Position numbers and translations under genes: made by a program
In this document: positions 10,590-22,302 of the stretch, in pieces
Numbering within the stretch: position 1 is the stretch's first letter
Layout of the letters: each line of letters opens with the position of its first letter
The notes under the pieces: model-generated
Database searches by the model: none
The model's input: only the letters and a program-made list of their open reading frames with translations
What the model was told of the DNA's origin: nothing
Origin: Lepidostoma basale
Taxonomy: Eukaryota; Arthropoda; Insecta; Trichoptera; Lepidostomatidae
Assembly (NCBI GenBank): GCA_022606425.2
Contig: JAHDVF020000876.1
Span: 372,001-436,000, forward strand
Length of the DNA: 64,000 nt
Direction of reading: 5' to 3'

Positions 10590-12790
10590 TTAACAAATGG
10601 ATGCATGAAAATGAAATCCTAAACCAAAACACGTTCCTCTTCCAACATTCCATCCTCGGATAATCTGGGTGATATGTATAATAATACTAGAGTAGAGTGG
10701 TAAATACAATAGTTCAATATGTTTTAATATGTGTTTACAGCGAAATATTCGTAATAAAGAAATACATCTCTGCACATAACCTCGGTGACAGAGACATCTA
10801 ACAATAAATAAGACTATACCTATAAGCTAGCAGTAGGTATTAGGTACTGTGTTGAAGGCGAGGGGGGATTTCATCGATCTAAAGATACCTAGTGGGAAAG
10901 TTGCACGAGGAAGTTATTGTTTTAGTTTGTTGCATTCTGCATCTGATGTAAGTGACCAAGTATAATATAGGTAATGACAAAGTGCCATGCCACTCGTGGA
11001 GCGTGTTACTGTCATTTGCGGTGTTACTGTTACTGTCGGTTCTCGTACTGCCGTCCAAACAAACATGTCACCGGAGCTCAATCTCGGCTTCTCCCAGTCC
11101 ACTCCCCAGAGACGACATAGCCGCTACAGTCTTCGGTACAATACTCCATCCGTTCAATTGTAATACATTAAACTAGGAGCTCGACTCTGACGATGCTTCT
11201 CAGATTAAAATGACTTTCTATGGCCTTTAGTTTGTAATTTTGGTAATGCACGCGGTACCCTTATTGAGATCCTACTACCGAGATACGCGGACATACCCAA
11301 GATTCACAAAAAAAGAAAATGTTCCAATTTTGTTAGAACTTAAAGTTTCATAGAATCGAATATAATTTATAACTAAATCCACTAAATAAGTATTAAAAAT
11401 CATAAACTGTAAATACATGTATTTCATAAGCAACACTTTGCTTTGGAATTCCCTTCTGCGTTGGTCGTGTGCTCGTATGTAGTCAGATGAATATTTTCTA
11501 CATTTTGTTGATCGTCGACTCCATGAACTGAGCTTCCTAGGTAATTGTTTTATTAGTAGGTAGGTACATTGGATTACAGGCTACTTGTGTCACTGCAGTG
11601 ACATTTGCGGCCCCGGGAATAGCCCGCGGTTGCACAATGCGCGGCGCGGCGTGCTTGCCAAGTTGCCATGTGGATACTCAGGACACTCCATTGACTGGTC
11701 AGTGGGCGACTACTCCCCGGAGTCATTCACGACGGAGAAGGAAATGGTTGTTGCGGAGTGCCTAAACATATTTCAGGATTTTGCGATGCCTAAACATTTT
11801 TCCATACCTACGGCCAAAATATCGCCATTTCGCGAATTCTAAACGACTTTTTGCGCGGCAAAGTGTTTTGTTACTTTTGCCAAGTAATTTTCGCGTTCAT
11901 TTTAACGCGGCGAGTTGGGCTTTTGGCAAATTTGGGAGAGTATTTTTCCGTCCGCCGCGGGTCTCGGCCTTGTTCTCTTGTATTATGTAATGGAACAAGT
12001 GGAGTGAGGATTATGAGCCGTTCCCCTAATAATATCAAACACAAAATTAAATGGTTCACGGCTAGCGAGTACCATTTTATTTTCTGACATTTGCAATCAA
12101 GCAACAGTCGGAGAACTAAATCTGTAGCATATCTTTATGGCCCGAGTTGCCGCACAGAGGCTACTCTTTGGTGTAGTTATATCGAATTCATTAGTAGCCT
12201 AAAGATAAGTAATATTTCTAGTCACATGGTTTATGCCTATTTCCTTTGATATTGATTTGTCTCGTGCTGTACCCAATGATGTAAACAACAAAATAATAAT
12301 AATAAACCAAGAGCAGAGAACCAGTCGATTGCAATAGCGCCATTGCTCGGCTTTGGGCGAGTGTCGCTTCGTTCACTGGTCAAGTAGTAATGATATACCT
12401 AACATATGTGTGCCTACATTACCTACTTGCTGCGCTTGTGTCCCACTCCTCCATTGTAATGGACGTATTGTAGACAATCACCTTCACACTTGGGTAGAAA
12501 TTACTGAGCGGTTGCATTACGCATTGTATCGACATTTAATTTTGTACTAATTATATGTAATGGAACAAGTGACGTCCTGTCCCGTGTCCGCTATAGAAGA
12601 AAGATGTGCGTCATACTGGAGTGCCATTCCACATTTGTCTTCTCAGTCCGTGGTCTGCTTCCCATAGAATCCCCTTTTAAATTTTGTTAGGCATATTTGA
12701 AGTATTATTTTGTGATTTGCATGTGCGGCGGGACATATTATTATAGGAGTAGATTAAATGTGGCCTGTGTATATACCATATATTTCATTT
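10590..12790. other. Long stretch without recognised genes
   Basis: Probably intron of the minus-strand gene flanking it. Short frames on both strands (10952-11176, 11585-11842, 11851-12104) have no recognisable domain. The string atgtaatggaacaagtg occurs at about 11985 and 12554, a hint of a degraded duplication. No tRNA or other RNA gene was recognised. Confidence 0.4.
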
Positions 12791-12794
12791 TTCT

Positions 12795-12945
12795 AACCCC
12801 GCATCCCGCTGGACCGACGATCTGAAGAGGATTGCTGGACATGGATGGATGGATGGGAGCGGGAATGGATAGGGGGCGGTGGCGGGCTTTGGGAGAGGCC
12901 TACATTCAGCAGTGGATGACAGACGGCTGATGATGATGAAGTCCC
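12795..12945 (+). mobile_element. RTE-type LINE 3'-end fragment
   Basis: The plus strand reads ...cgctggaccgacgatctgaagaggattgctgg...gaggcctacattcagcagtggatgacagacggctgatgatgatga. This is the usual RTE C-terminus (RW-TDDLKRIAG ... GEAYIQQWMTDG) followed by a short GAT-repeat tail. The copy is severely 5'-truncated. Confidence 0.85.
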
Positions 12946-12949
12946 CCAT

Positions 12950-13500
12950 GGAAGAGGGACGGGCCTAGGGATCGAATGTGCGAAGCTGCCGAAAGGCGCC
13001 GTTCGCCTATAATATCCTCTATGTAGTAATTATATTATCGAACGAAAAATTCCCGAAAAGTGCCAAAAAACTGAAAGTAGGTTACTAGAGAAAGGTGACT
13101 GCTTCTCGGAAGGGCAATTGGCTGGAAAACTTTACGATTCTATAGGGTAGCGGGAGTTGTCGTGCCTTTTTACCGAGTCCAAAGTCCAAAATACTTAAAC
13201 CGAGTAAGCAAAAACACAATGGTAGTTTAATTATCAAAATAATGTTTCTCTTATCGCAAGGTGAGTCATTGGTAAGAAGTTTTCTCCAAAAATAACAAGA
13301 AAGAGGGACTTTGAATTAGTGGCTTAGGGGCAGAAACGGGCTTAGGCGACTAAAGAAATTGAATTGTTTTATTCCATAAATTGTTCCCAAAGTTTTAAAT
13401 ACAATTTTCAATTCGATAATTTTATTTGAAACTTTAAAACTTATTACCGATTACGATTGTACAGTTTAAAGGGGTAGAATATTGTTACTTGTATGAATAT
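12950..13500. other. No gene recognised
   Basis: AT-rich sequence with no conserved frame; probably intronic. Confidence 0.4.
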
Positions 13501-13540
13501 CTCAGGGGTTGCAACTAGTTGACATTGTGTTCTGCAGGAT

Positions 13541-13690
13541 GGACAGTCTCACCTGGTGGGGCGCTTGTGCGGAGGGGTTGGCATCGAGCGTGTGCGGTGT
13601 TGTATGATATTGCACAACAGTGCAGGATGGACAGTCAGGTTGGCGCGTGTGTGGTGTTGTATGAAGAGTGTTACCTGGTGGGGGGCGCTT
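13541..13690. repeat. Imperfect tandem duplication across a splice donor
   Basis: The string aggatggacagtc occurs at about 13537 and 13623. Each copy is followed in variable order by a ggcgc/gtgtg...ggtgttgtatga block and by acctggtggggcgcttg-like sequence (13550-13566 and 13673-13690). On the minus strand each acctggtggg block is a candidate donor (CACCAG/GTAACA and CACCAG/GTGAGA). Confidence 0.6.
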
Positions 13691-13905
13691 GCACGGGGGG
13701 CTTGGCGCGGCGCGCGGGGCGGCCCCGGCACGGGGGGAGCGCGCCGGGCGCCGCCGGCGAGGCTGGGCGGCCGCGATGGCCTCCAGGCTGCCGGAGCCGC
13801 CGGCGCCGCCGATGCTCATGCTGCGCGCCTTCAGCGGGCCGCGTGCTCCGTCCATGCTGGCGGCGCTACTGCCACCTGCCACTGCCGGCTTCCGCAAGGC
13901 GCTCT
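13675..13905 (-). CDS. GC-rich coding exon, probably first coding exon of the 3.6-kb gene
   Basis: The minus strand carries an open frame with coherent composition: SALRKPAVAGGSSAASMDGARGP, then KARSMSIGGAGGSGSLEAI, then an Arg/Pro/Ala-rich tail ending KRPPP, followed by a donor (cag/gtaaca at 13674). Two readings are possible: an internal exon starting at an acceptor (cctgcag, AG 13907-13906), or a first coding exon initiating at the ATG 13855-13853, whose context (gccagcatgg) is good for translation. The acceptor has a poor pyrimidine tract and the upstream region looks like a promoter, so I favour the ATG. RSMSIGG resembles a basophilic kinase/14-3-3 site. Product unknown; see the exon at 3603-3832. 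Confidence 0.45.
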
Positions 13906-13909
13906 CTGC

Positions 13910-14660
13910 AGGTGGGCCCCCTCACATGCACTCGACCAATGTGACGAGCTCCGCACTGGTTCCAATATTCATCTCGTATTAGGTCTATGTTATGATCTGT
14001 ACTACTCGAGCCGTTACGAAAACAAAATACCGTTTTTAATCACGTCATTTAATGACACGCGTCGCCCTCCGGAGCGATAGTTGCAATAATTGCAGAAAGA
14101 CAAACGCGCGCGAAGAGAACAATAATATTCCGCTCGGTGTAAATATTTAGGTAGAGTTGTGTACCGTGCGGTAAACATGCCCGCACACGCAAATAGATTT
14201 ACAGAAAATATGACACACTCGCTGCACAGTGCTCCAGCGCGACCGCCGGGAAGTAAATGACGTCATTTAGTGTAGTTTAAGCGCGAGAGTCCCAGGATGG
14301 CCATACCTACTCGTTCCCGAATCGTTATATCCCGTTCGGGAAAGTCCGCCGCTCTCCGCGACACGTGCCTGTCCCTTTGGTCTCGCTCGTCCGAACTAAA
14401 TATACCTTCTTCCGAAAGCCGCGGCCGGACGCGCGCGCTCGTCTGAAGTGAAGCGCACACTGAGCGTCGAGTTTTCTTTGTTTTCCGCGGATTTTTGTAA
14501 TTGGAACGTGATTTCGGGCGCGAGCAACAGGCGGCTCTGGAAGCACCACACTTCGGCCTGCGCCTGCGCCCTCCGAGTAGAGGGTAGGAATCTGCATTAT
14601 CTACCCACGTGACCTTTCTCTCTCTCGGTCCTCCATCAAACTGCTGTGAGAGCGTAGGGG
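13910..14660 (-). promoter_or_regulatory. CpG-rich promoter / 5'-leader candidate
   Basis: A CpG-dense stretch, unlike the AT-rich surroundings, lies directly upstream of the 13675-13905 exon. It contains a perfect CRE/ATF palindrome tgacgtca at 14258-14265 inside aaatgacgtcattt, a cacgtg E-box near 14605, and several cgcgcg runs. An open frame crosses it (14263-14664) but has random-like composition and stops before the exon. Assignment as promoter rests on composition and position only. Confidence 0.4.
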
Positions 14661-14669
14661 TCAATTTAG

Positions 14670-14968
14670 TCTAAATGTGTTACGGGCGCCTCTGGTGCAA
14701 TTTAAATATCTGGGTGTCGAGATGGTTGGCCGGTCAACAGCAGACAAATGATCTAATCTAATAGAATAAGGCGAAGAAGGAGATATGGTACGACCTGGGT
14801 TAGAAAACAGACAATTAGGTACCTATTGAAAGATTTCCCTTAAATGTTGGATCATTATGTTGGTCCATATTTGGCGTCTGTCATTCTAAACAGCCTTTTC
14901 CAAAATGTCAGCCATAGCTTTCCGCACAAAGTCTCTATTCATGTCAGCTCTACAAGTTATCTTTATAT
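14670..14968. other. No gene recognised
   Basis: Spacer between the CpG-rich region and the pogo-like element. Confidence 0.4.
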
Positions 14969-14969
14969 A

Positions 14970-16589
14970 GGGAGCACGGGTAGAAGTGAGCCACGGGGAG
15001 GAGTGAACCATTTACCATATTACTGTGAAACACAATTCGAAACATGTTCAAACTTGACCAACGTGTCACATCCAGTTGCCGCCTGAATCTCATCACGGGT
15101 TCACCTGCTGACAGTATCGCTCGCGCTTTTCGACGCTAAAGTAAAATTTACGAACTTTTTATGAAGGCTTTGACACCTTGCTGTTTAGTTCTAAACAACG
15201 GAAAGTGACTCAAAAGTAAGTACTAAATTATATTGTACCTAGAACTGTGTGTTTGTGGTGCATATTACACATATGTATATATTTTTTTGGAAATTATTTA
15301 ACTTATTTTGGGTGCTGGGGAGGACTGAACCAACTTCGATTGGGGAGGATTGAACCATGGTTCATTCCTACCACGCAGTCACTTTAATCTAAAATATTTA
15401 TTTTATTATTTCTCCTTTGTGTGCAGGTAACAACAATGCCTCGAATACATAAAAGAAAAACAGAAAATGCAAGGACTACCGAAACTGAAATGAAAAATGT
15501 ACTGAATTTAATAAAGGCAGGAAAGAGTTTGCAGAAGTAGATTTCTTATGAACTGTTATAGACAGAGTATGCATATAGAAGAGTCCAACTCATCACATCA
15601 TTTCGTCTTCTCAAGCTGTCGGACAAAACGAACTTGTTATCATAATTGATCAGCCGTCATCATCTGGTATATTTGTTAGCCCTCAGAATTTCAAAGGCAG
15701 GAATAAGGAGTGACATGAGAAAGGGAAGGAAAAAAGGTCGATCAATGATTGCTACGGATAATCCTGAGAAAGGAGAAAATTATGAACAGGTCATGTAAGG
15801 CTAAAAAACCCAGAAATATTCATCAAGACTTGATGATCAGCGAAGATGAATCAGAAGAAGAACCAATATTACAGGATTCATCAGATTCAGATTGTGAATT
15901 TGAAGACTTAATTATTTTCAAGAGAACGATTTACATAATGATTTCAATGGAGATCCTGGTGAAGGGAGCTTCGTCGTAGTTAAATTTACTATTGCTAAAA
16001 AGTCTGATATACTCGTATTATGTTCGGAAGGTATTAAGTTTTGATAATGTAACACAAGAGATTAAAGGGTATTTTTTATGATGCCAGACATTCCTGATAT
16101 TTCTACGGTAGCTCTAAATGATGCTAGATTGTCACTTCCCCAGCCAAGGTATTTAGGCACACAACACTGCCATTACAAATTTCCAGTTCAATTTGATTGT
16201 ATTAACGTTGTTGATTTTTTGTCTTTTTTTTATTACCTTCATTAATTTGTTATAATATTTAAATACTATTTCTCTTCATTTTTACTTTGATTACATTACC
16301 TTGAGTGAAATAAATATTTAGGCTAAACAATACTTTTACCTGGTTTTATTTTAATAATACCACCATCATGTTCACCACGGTTCAACTCAACCCACTACTT
16401 GGTTCAATCCTATTCAGTCTTGCTGTATTTACTCAAATTATAAAGAACTATTATCAAATTTGTTTTATTACCATCACATAAACAATAAACTTAGCTAACA
16501 TAGGGAGCTTACTCTGCTGGTTTATCTTGTTTCCTTTCCCCAGAACAACGGTTTTAAACAAAAGTGGTTCACTCCTACCCGTGCTCCCC
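14970..16589 (+). mobile_element. Pogo-like transposon, family 1, internally deleted
   Basis: The terminal inverted repeats are gggagcacgggtagaagtga (left) and the complement of tcactcctacccgtgctccc (right), each bordered by TA. Inside both ends are extra copies of the motif gaggA(g/c/t)tgaacca: at about 14996, 15317, 15343 and, inverted, at 15355, 16376, 16400 and 16566. The remaining coding sequence is split and lacks the catalytic core. Length is 1.62 kb. Confidence 0.85.
15436..15980 (+). pseudogene. Pogo-like transposase remnant (Psq helix-turn-helix start plus C-terminal piece)
   Basis: An ATG at 15436 opens MPRIHKRKTENARTTETEM, the start of a pipsqueak-type DNA-binding domain as in pogo/CENP-B-like transposases, and stops at 15540. 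About 190 bp later GRKKGRSMIATDNPEKGE appears, matching the basic GR-KGRS-I-TDTPEK segment near the C-terminus of these transposases. Everything between, including the DDE core, is gone. An acidic open frame follows (15822-15979; DESEEEPILQDSSDSDCEFED), a usual C-terminal feature in this group. Confidence 0.75.
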
Positions 16590-16675
16590 TACTCGTATGT
16601 TCGAACTCTGTGATAAAATAGTGAAAGGCTTGGAAAAATCGGGAAATGCGTTATTTTAAATATATTTTTTAAATA

Positions 16676-17861
16676 AGGCAACAGTCATGGACAGTTTAAG
16701 AAAATGTTTTTAGACCGTTTTAAAGATATATTTAGGAAATGAAATCAGGTGAGGTGAAAAAATAATAGAATGGTTTGTTGGGAATCGTTTTTAATAACGA
16801 AAATAATTAGATTTAAATACAAAAAGTTAGATGACCACAGTCATTTCTTATCTCCGGTGGTGGACAGACCAAATTTAATTAGGTTTGCACGTAAAACAAA
16901 AACTTTCTTAGCACCACCTCTTTAGGGCACATAGATGTCAGGTAAATATTTTTCCATCTCCATTACTTTATAAAAGGTTCTTTAATTCTTTCCACAATGT
17001 CTTCCATTTTGTACTAAATCTTATCGGGTCTTTCCGGCCATCTGAAGGTGTTGCCCCCCTGACCTGCATGGTTAGTCTTCCACTTAGTAACTTCCTTGTG
17101 AGCTCTTCTTGAGCCGTAAGGATCGTAGCTGGGCCATTGTATATACAAACTGCAGGGCTTTTCCCGGTGACATTATTTCTAAGAGTAATGCGTGGTACAT
17201 CATACTTATAATTTTTTGGGTGCCATTGCTATAAATTGCTGAAAATACACAAAATGATATCCTCATTTGCGATCCACACTGGTTGTCCACAACCAGTATT
17301 ATACATCCATGTTCATGACTGAATCCCTTGCTTTTATCAGTATCAGAAGTATAATTTTACAAGAAACCTGACATTACAGATTTAAATTGTCATAAATTAA
17401 CTTTAATTGCGATGTAAACAAGTATACTCAATCACTGGTTCGTATTGAAAATCGATAATCAGTAATGAACATTCAAATTTGCAAACTGTACAAGTAGCTA
17501 CATATGAATTTAGTATGATTTCGTATCTCTGATATGTCTACAAAACGCATTATTCAATTATATAATAAGTAATTACTAAGATTTCTATGAATTATTACAA
17601 AACACCTACTCACCTCACTAATGAATTCTGCAAGAAATTAGGAATTTTGCAAATGTCGTTCGCGTGGGGTCGTATAAATGTCCGTTATTTCGCAAAATAA
17701 TAGCGGATCGGAATGAAATTTATGTCAGTTGACAGAGAAGGATCTAAAGTTTATTATTCAATGTTGAAAGTATGAAAAAATGTTGAATATTTCTTATTTT
17801 TAAGATTTTAAAAAACTTTTGTCCATAACTAGAGGTGTGTCCATTACTGGTGCCGTTACCT
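16676..17861 (-). mobile_element. Pogo-like element, family 3, copy a
   Basis: This is a near-duplicate of 31463-32724. The ends carry aggcaacagtcatggacag and the complement of tgtccattactggtgccgtt, bordered by TA. The minus strand encodes fragments of a pogo-type DNA-binding region in shifted frames. The motif tggaca or its complement recurs inside both ends. Relative to copy b it has several small deletions, for example near 17050-17070. Confidence 0.8.
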
Positions 17862-18646
17862 TAAATGGAAACTATTAAACAGCAATGCCATCTACCAAAA
17901 GTAAATATGACTTTAGCAGTCACATTGAAAATGTCCAAATCCGTCTCCTTCTCCCCAAGTGCAATGTTTGAGTACCTATGTTCTCGACCTACCACATGTG
18001 TGACAATACTCTTGTGTATTGACACTCAGTGCTAATGACGTGACGTACCAGTTATGTGCACGGGACAGGTTAGTGCAGGTTAGCAGGTACCCAAGCAAAC
18101 ATCCGCGTGTGGCCGAGGAAGAGTGAAGAGTGGCTGTCCTCCGAGAACCACTTATCTCGCGGGGTCACGACCGAAGCTGCTGTAATGACCGCGGCGCGTG
18201 CAGTCGCGTGCCAAACGAAGAGAATTACCGATACGTGGCTGTTCAGTGTAGGTATTATATTATATAAAGGAACCGAAAGGAATAAATGTATGTCCGCTCT
18301 AACGGGCGGACGATGCCGCTCTTGTTGCAGACGGTGGCGCATGGCGTCGCGGTCGAGAATGTAGGAGGCGTTTAAGGCAATGATTTAATGACGATTCTCG
18401 GAGATTCAGGGGAAATAACAGTTTGTATCGTAAGTGTGATCGAGGAGAACTTATAGCAGGAGACTGGCGTTGAAAGAAGCGCGTGGTGTGGGTAAGTAAT
18501 TAGTTATTGGAATAAGAATTTATCAGATAAAGCGAATAATGAATTAAAAAAAAATAATAATGTAGGTATATTTATACAACATTTTAATGTATACAAATAC
18601 TTGTAGACGAATACTGGATTTTATTTACCCATTGCGGGTTATCAAT
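17862..18646. other. No gene recognised
   Basis: The 18070-18364 region is GC-rich with open frames on both strands, but I see no domain, conserved copy or convincing splice sites. Confidence 0.4.
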
Positions 18647-18647
18647 T

Positions 18648-19512
18648 CAAGGATTAATTTTATCTCAATAGAGACGAAGTACTCTATACGGCATTCTCTA
18701 ATCTTCATAGATGGCGCTGGTCTGTAAATTGAAACTGACATGTGAATTGTGGTGTTGGATATTAACATATATACAACTTCCAACTTGCTCATCACATACT
18801 ATGGAAGAAGGAATGACCCGATGCCACTCGCCACCCACTCACAAAATAATATTATGTGCCTTTTAAAACAATTTTACTTACCTACATTGTCAAGATATTC
18901 CATTATGTCATTGGATATAAAAATAAAATAAAACTTCTTAATCATATTTTTCTTGAAATCTCGCCTGAATTGAGGATTTTTTTATTAATAAAAATTACCA
19001 AATCAAGGCCTCTAGAATTTTTTATTGTTTCTTGAATAAAGATGTAAAACTCCATATTAAATAATTAATACAAATGAAATTATATGTTTTCTTTCACCTT
19101 GCTTAGGCATTATCAAATGTATGATTACCAAAGTAGACGTTGAACGATCGAAGTGTGTGCGGGAGATGCCTTTTGGTGGCGATGAGGTTCGCAACCCATC
19201 ACACCGCGTCTCTCGCGATGGCGAAAAGAGAAGGATGGAGTGCCGCATCGATTAAAGTGTGGCAGTCCATTCTTTCTGCCTACCCTTTCGGGGAGACGGC
19301 GTGATGGTTAGTTAGTTAGTTAGTTACAACTTCCAAAAATTTGGCAGACATGGTGGTCATAAGAAAAGTGGAATGGGGAATGTTGTAATTACATAAAAGC
19401 GTGCGCTTAACCCAACCAATGACAGGTCATAAGTCCTGTAAACACCTCGATCACCATATTCAGTTTCCAGTTTGCATCTTCGTCTCTATCGAGATAAAAT
19501 TAATCCTAGGTA
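18648..19512. repeat. Candidate MITE with inverted termini
   Basis: The sequence aggattaattttatctcaat at 18649 followed by agagacgaag recurs inverted at 19478-19510 with one or two mismatches. The 0.86-kb interior is non-coding and contains a LINE 3'-end fragment. The flanks do not give a clear target duplication. Confidence 0.55.
19255..19325 (+). mobile_element. LINE 3'-end fragment with GTTA tail
   Basis: The string cagtccattctttctgcctaccc...gggagacggcgtgatggttagttagttagttag matches the end of the LINE at 55140-55190 and the minus-strand end at 5470-5530. The short GTTA repeat is likely the element's tail. Confidence 0.75.
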
Positions 19513-19514
19513 TA

Positions 19515-19987
19515 TTTAGTTTTATTCTTCCTGTTCTTTAGTTTCGCCCGGGTTCGCCAGCTCGCTTGACATCTTCTGATCTAAAAGAATAAATATAGGT
19601 ACAGTATCTTTACTCGTGAATACATTTGAATTATTATTATTGTATTTCCAATGCACCTCTACCGAGACTCTCTACACTGTACTGTGCTAATAGTAATAAC
19701 CTTATTGTCTTTTCCTATCTACACTTCACTGTTCAATCACTACTATGAAGGGTTGTATGTTTCCGTTTATTAATTGCTACACTTTGCGCTACTAAGCATG
19801 CTGTTTTTTGTAAAAACCCTTGTTAATTAGCAGTAAGTATTGCTACTGCGAGGACTTGATTGTAATTCACTAGCAGGAGCATGTACAGCTGTAAAGCTGT
19901 AGAGCTGTAGATAGCAGAACACACAGCGCCAGCGGTCAGTGTAAGCGCGCCTCCGCCCGCTCCGCACGCGCCGCGCCTCCGACTGCG
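19515..19987. other. Upstream region of the first beta-glucan recognition protein gene
   Basis: About 470 bp separates the repeat from the start codon. I see no clear TATA box or kappa-B-type site. An alternation of tgtagagctgtag units lies near 19887-19912. Confidence 0.35.
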
Positions 19988-22302
19988 ATGATCCAGGTTC
20001 CGATGTCCTCCTCGAGGATGCCGCCGATGCTCGCGGTGGTGGTGATGCTGGTGGCGGCTGCGGCGGCCCAGTACTCCGTGCCGCCCGTGGAGATCCAGGT
20101 GCTCTCCCCGCAGGGCCTGAGGGTCTCCATTCCAGGTGAGTGTGTCCCGCACACGTAATTCGCTCATGTCAGTAACGGGTCATCGCCTGGCTCAGATAAG
20201 TCGCTTATCTCCAGAAAACTCTCACATTTTGGGGAACATTTGGGGATGCTCTAGCTCTGTGCGCAGTAGCCGAATATACAAGGCAGGTATACTAGTCGTA
20301 CATAGAGTGGCGACTGGTCGCGTGAAGGAGAAAACGGGTTTTGCGGCGACCAGACTCCCGATCAGACCGCAACCAAACTTATTTTGTTTATATATTATAA
20401 CATCCACTGAACCACACCGATTTGATTACTGACCGCGCCTTATCGGAGCTAGTGGAGATTACACGAGGCACCCAAATATTGCTGTTGATTTAGATTATGT
20501 AGAATACCTAATACTCGCACAGACTCCCCGGGCGTGAAGCTGTTCGGGTTCCACGGGCGCGTGAACGAGACGATCGGCAGCAAGGACGGCTCGCTGGGCG
20601 GCGACGTGCTGGCGCCCACGGCCGGCCGCTGGGTGTTCGAGGACCCCTCCGCGCAGCTCACCCTCGAGGACACCCTGTCCTATTGGGTGTTCGTGCAGCA
20701 CGAGAATCTCGGCTACCGCAAGGACAAGCAGACCTTCAGGGTGAGGGGTGAGTGGCCAGTAGAGCCGACTTTTGTCAAGACTAGTGGCGAGGAAGTCATT
20801 ATATTTGTGATATTAGTAGCCACTCGCTGGTTGACGTATCAAATAGTATATCCGAGTTGTCCCACGCAGAGCTGGTGCCCCCCGGCACGCCTTGGAGCAC
20901 GCCTCTGGGCCCCGGGAAGGGCGAGTGCGTGCCGTCCAAGACCACCGTGGACGGGTTCTCCAAGTGCAAGGGCGAGGCTATCTTCACGGAGAACTTCGGC
21001 CGCCTGGACCCCGCCAGGTGGCTCGTGGAGCACAGGCTGGCTTACGACGAGCAGGTCAGTGCGCCTCTATTAATACTCGTACAGTCGCCTGTCTATACGG
21101 CTCATGCCTGTAGCGACGGAGCTCTGATAGGCGAGACTTGAGTTTTCAGGAGAACGAGTTCACGTCTTACCAGCTGAGCAGCGTGGCGATTGCCGACAAC
21201 AAGCTCTCCATCACCCCCGCGCTGCAGCAGCTGGAGCCGGGCTTCAACGAGGACTCTATTGGAGAGGGGATTCTGGACCTCAGTACCGAGTAATACACCA
21301 TCGCTCCTCTAGACATCTTCGGTACCCATGTACCTGCCCTATACTTGTTGCTAACTAACTAAATATCCTTTGCTCAAGCGCAGGTGCACGAGCGAGTCCC
21401 GGGCGTTCTGCAGGAAGGAGGCTCAGGGGTATCACATCCTCCCGCCAGTCAAGTCCGGGAGGGTCTCCACCAAGAACTCGTTCAAGTTCAAGTACGGCAA
21501 GATAGAGATCAACGCCAAGCTGCCGCAAGGGGACTGGCTGTACCCGCAGCTCCACTTGGAGCCGGCGCGACCCAAGTACGGCGTGGAAGGCTACGACTCG
21601 GGCGTCATCCGGATCGCCTTCGCCAGAGGCAACGTGGGGCTGGAGGACTCGCAGAGCCGGGAGAGGCTCGGCAACGAGGTGCTGTCGGCCGGCGTGCTGG
21701 TGGACAAGTTCGAGCCGTGCCGCAGCTCGGGCGCCGTGCAGCACCCGCCCGCGGCCGAGCCCTGGGGCGCGCGCTTCCACACCTACGGCCTCACCTGGAC
21801 TCCGGGTGAGGGGACCTTCGCATTCTACACACGTATTACGTACCTATCTCCGATAACTCCCCGCTTGTTTGTTGTTGCAGAGAGTTTCTCGCTGTCGGTG
21901 GACGGGAAGTCCTACGGGCAGGTGATGGCGCCTCCCGGGGGGTTCCGGGCCTACAAGGACTCCGACGGCTGTAAATCAACAAGGACCAAATTTGAAAACT
22001 GGTCTGGGAAGAATTCACCATTCGATCAAGAGGTATTCCTTCGAATGTCAGCCAACTAGTGTAGAGTATAGGCACAAGGTATAGGTACTACGCGCACATT
22101 TCTGTTTCAGTTCTACATCGTGCTGGGGGTGGGGGCCGGGGGTATCGCTGACTTCCCGGACACGGCCGCCGGCAAGCCGTGGCAGAACCTCAAGGTCAAG
22201 TCCAAGCTGAAGTTCTGGGAGGGGCAGGCCGCCTGGAGCCCCTCCTGGCACCAGGCGGACCGCCGCCTGCTGGTGGACAGCGTCAAGGTCTGGGCGCTCT
22301 GA
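19988..22302 (+). CDS. betaGRP: Beta-1,3-glucan recognition protein (GNBP family), 7 exons, complete
   Basis: A secreted pattern-recognition protein that binds fungal and bacterial beta-1,3-glucan and triggers the serine-protease cascades for prophenoloxidase and Toll. Exons: 19988-20135, 20523-20747, 20870-21054, 21150-21289, 21384-21805, 21881-22032, 22111-22302; frames join without break to 487 aa, the usual family size. Residues 14-27 (MLAVVVMLVAAAAA) form the signal peptide. CBM39 follows at about 31-124 (VEIQVLSPQGLRVSIP, KLFGFHGRVNE, LSYWVFVQ). The C-terminal GH16-like domain runs from about 160 to 487. Where active glucanases have the SGEIDIMES-type catalytic motif, this protein has SGVIRIAFARG (about residue 304), so both catalytic Glu are absent: a lectin-like, non-hydrolytic homologue. 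The ATG at 19988 is the first of four in-frame Met before the hydrophobic core (M1, M6, M11, M14), so the exact start is uncertain. Confidence 0.95.

Noticed and set aside
3603..13675. Direct splice of the 13675-13905 exon to the 3603-3832 exon
   Set aside because: The donor leaves one base of a codon while the acceptor side needs two; joining them breaks the frame. An intermediate exon is required.
14263..14664. 133-codon open frame in the CpG-rich region, minus strand
   Set aside because: Composition follows the base composition, there is no domain, and it does not connect in frame with the exon downstream; more likely 5' leader or promoter.
18070..18364. GC-richer open frames between the pogo-like element and the first recognition gene
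   Set aside because: Frames are open on both strands over the same bases, without domain, splice sites or second copy.
21384..21809. 141-codon frames on both strands over the recognition-protein exon 5
   Set aside because: Shadows of the real coding frame caused by high GC content.
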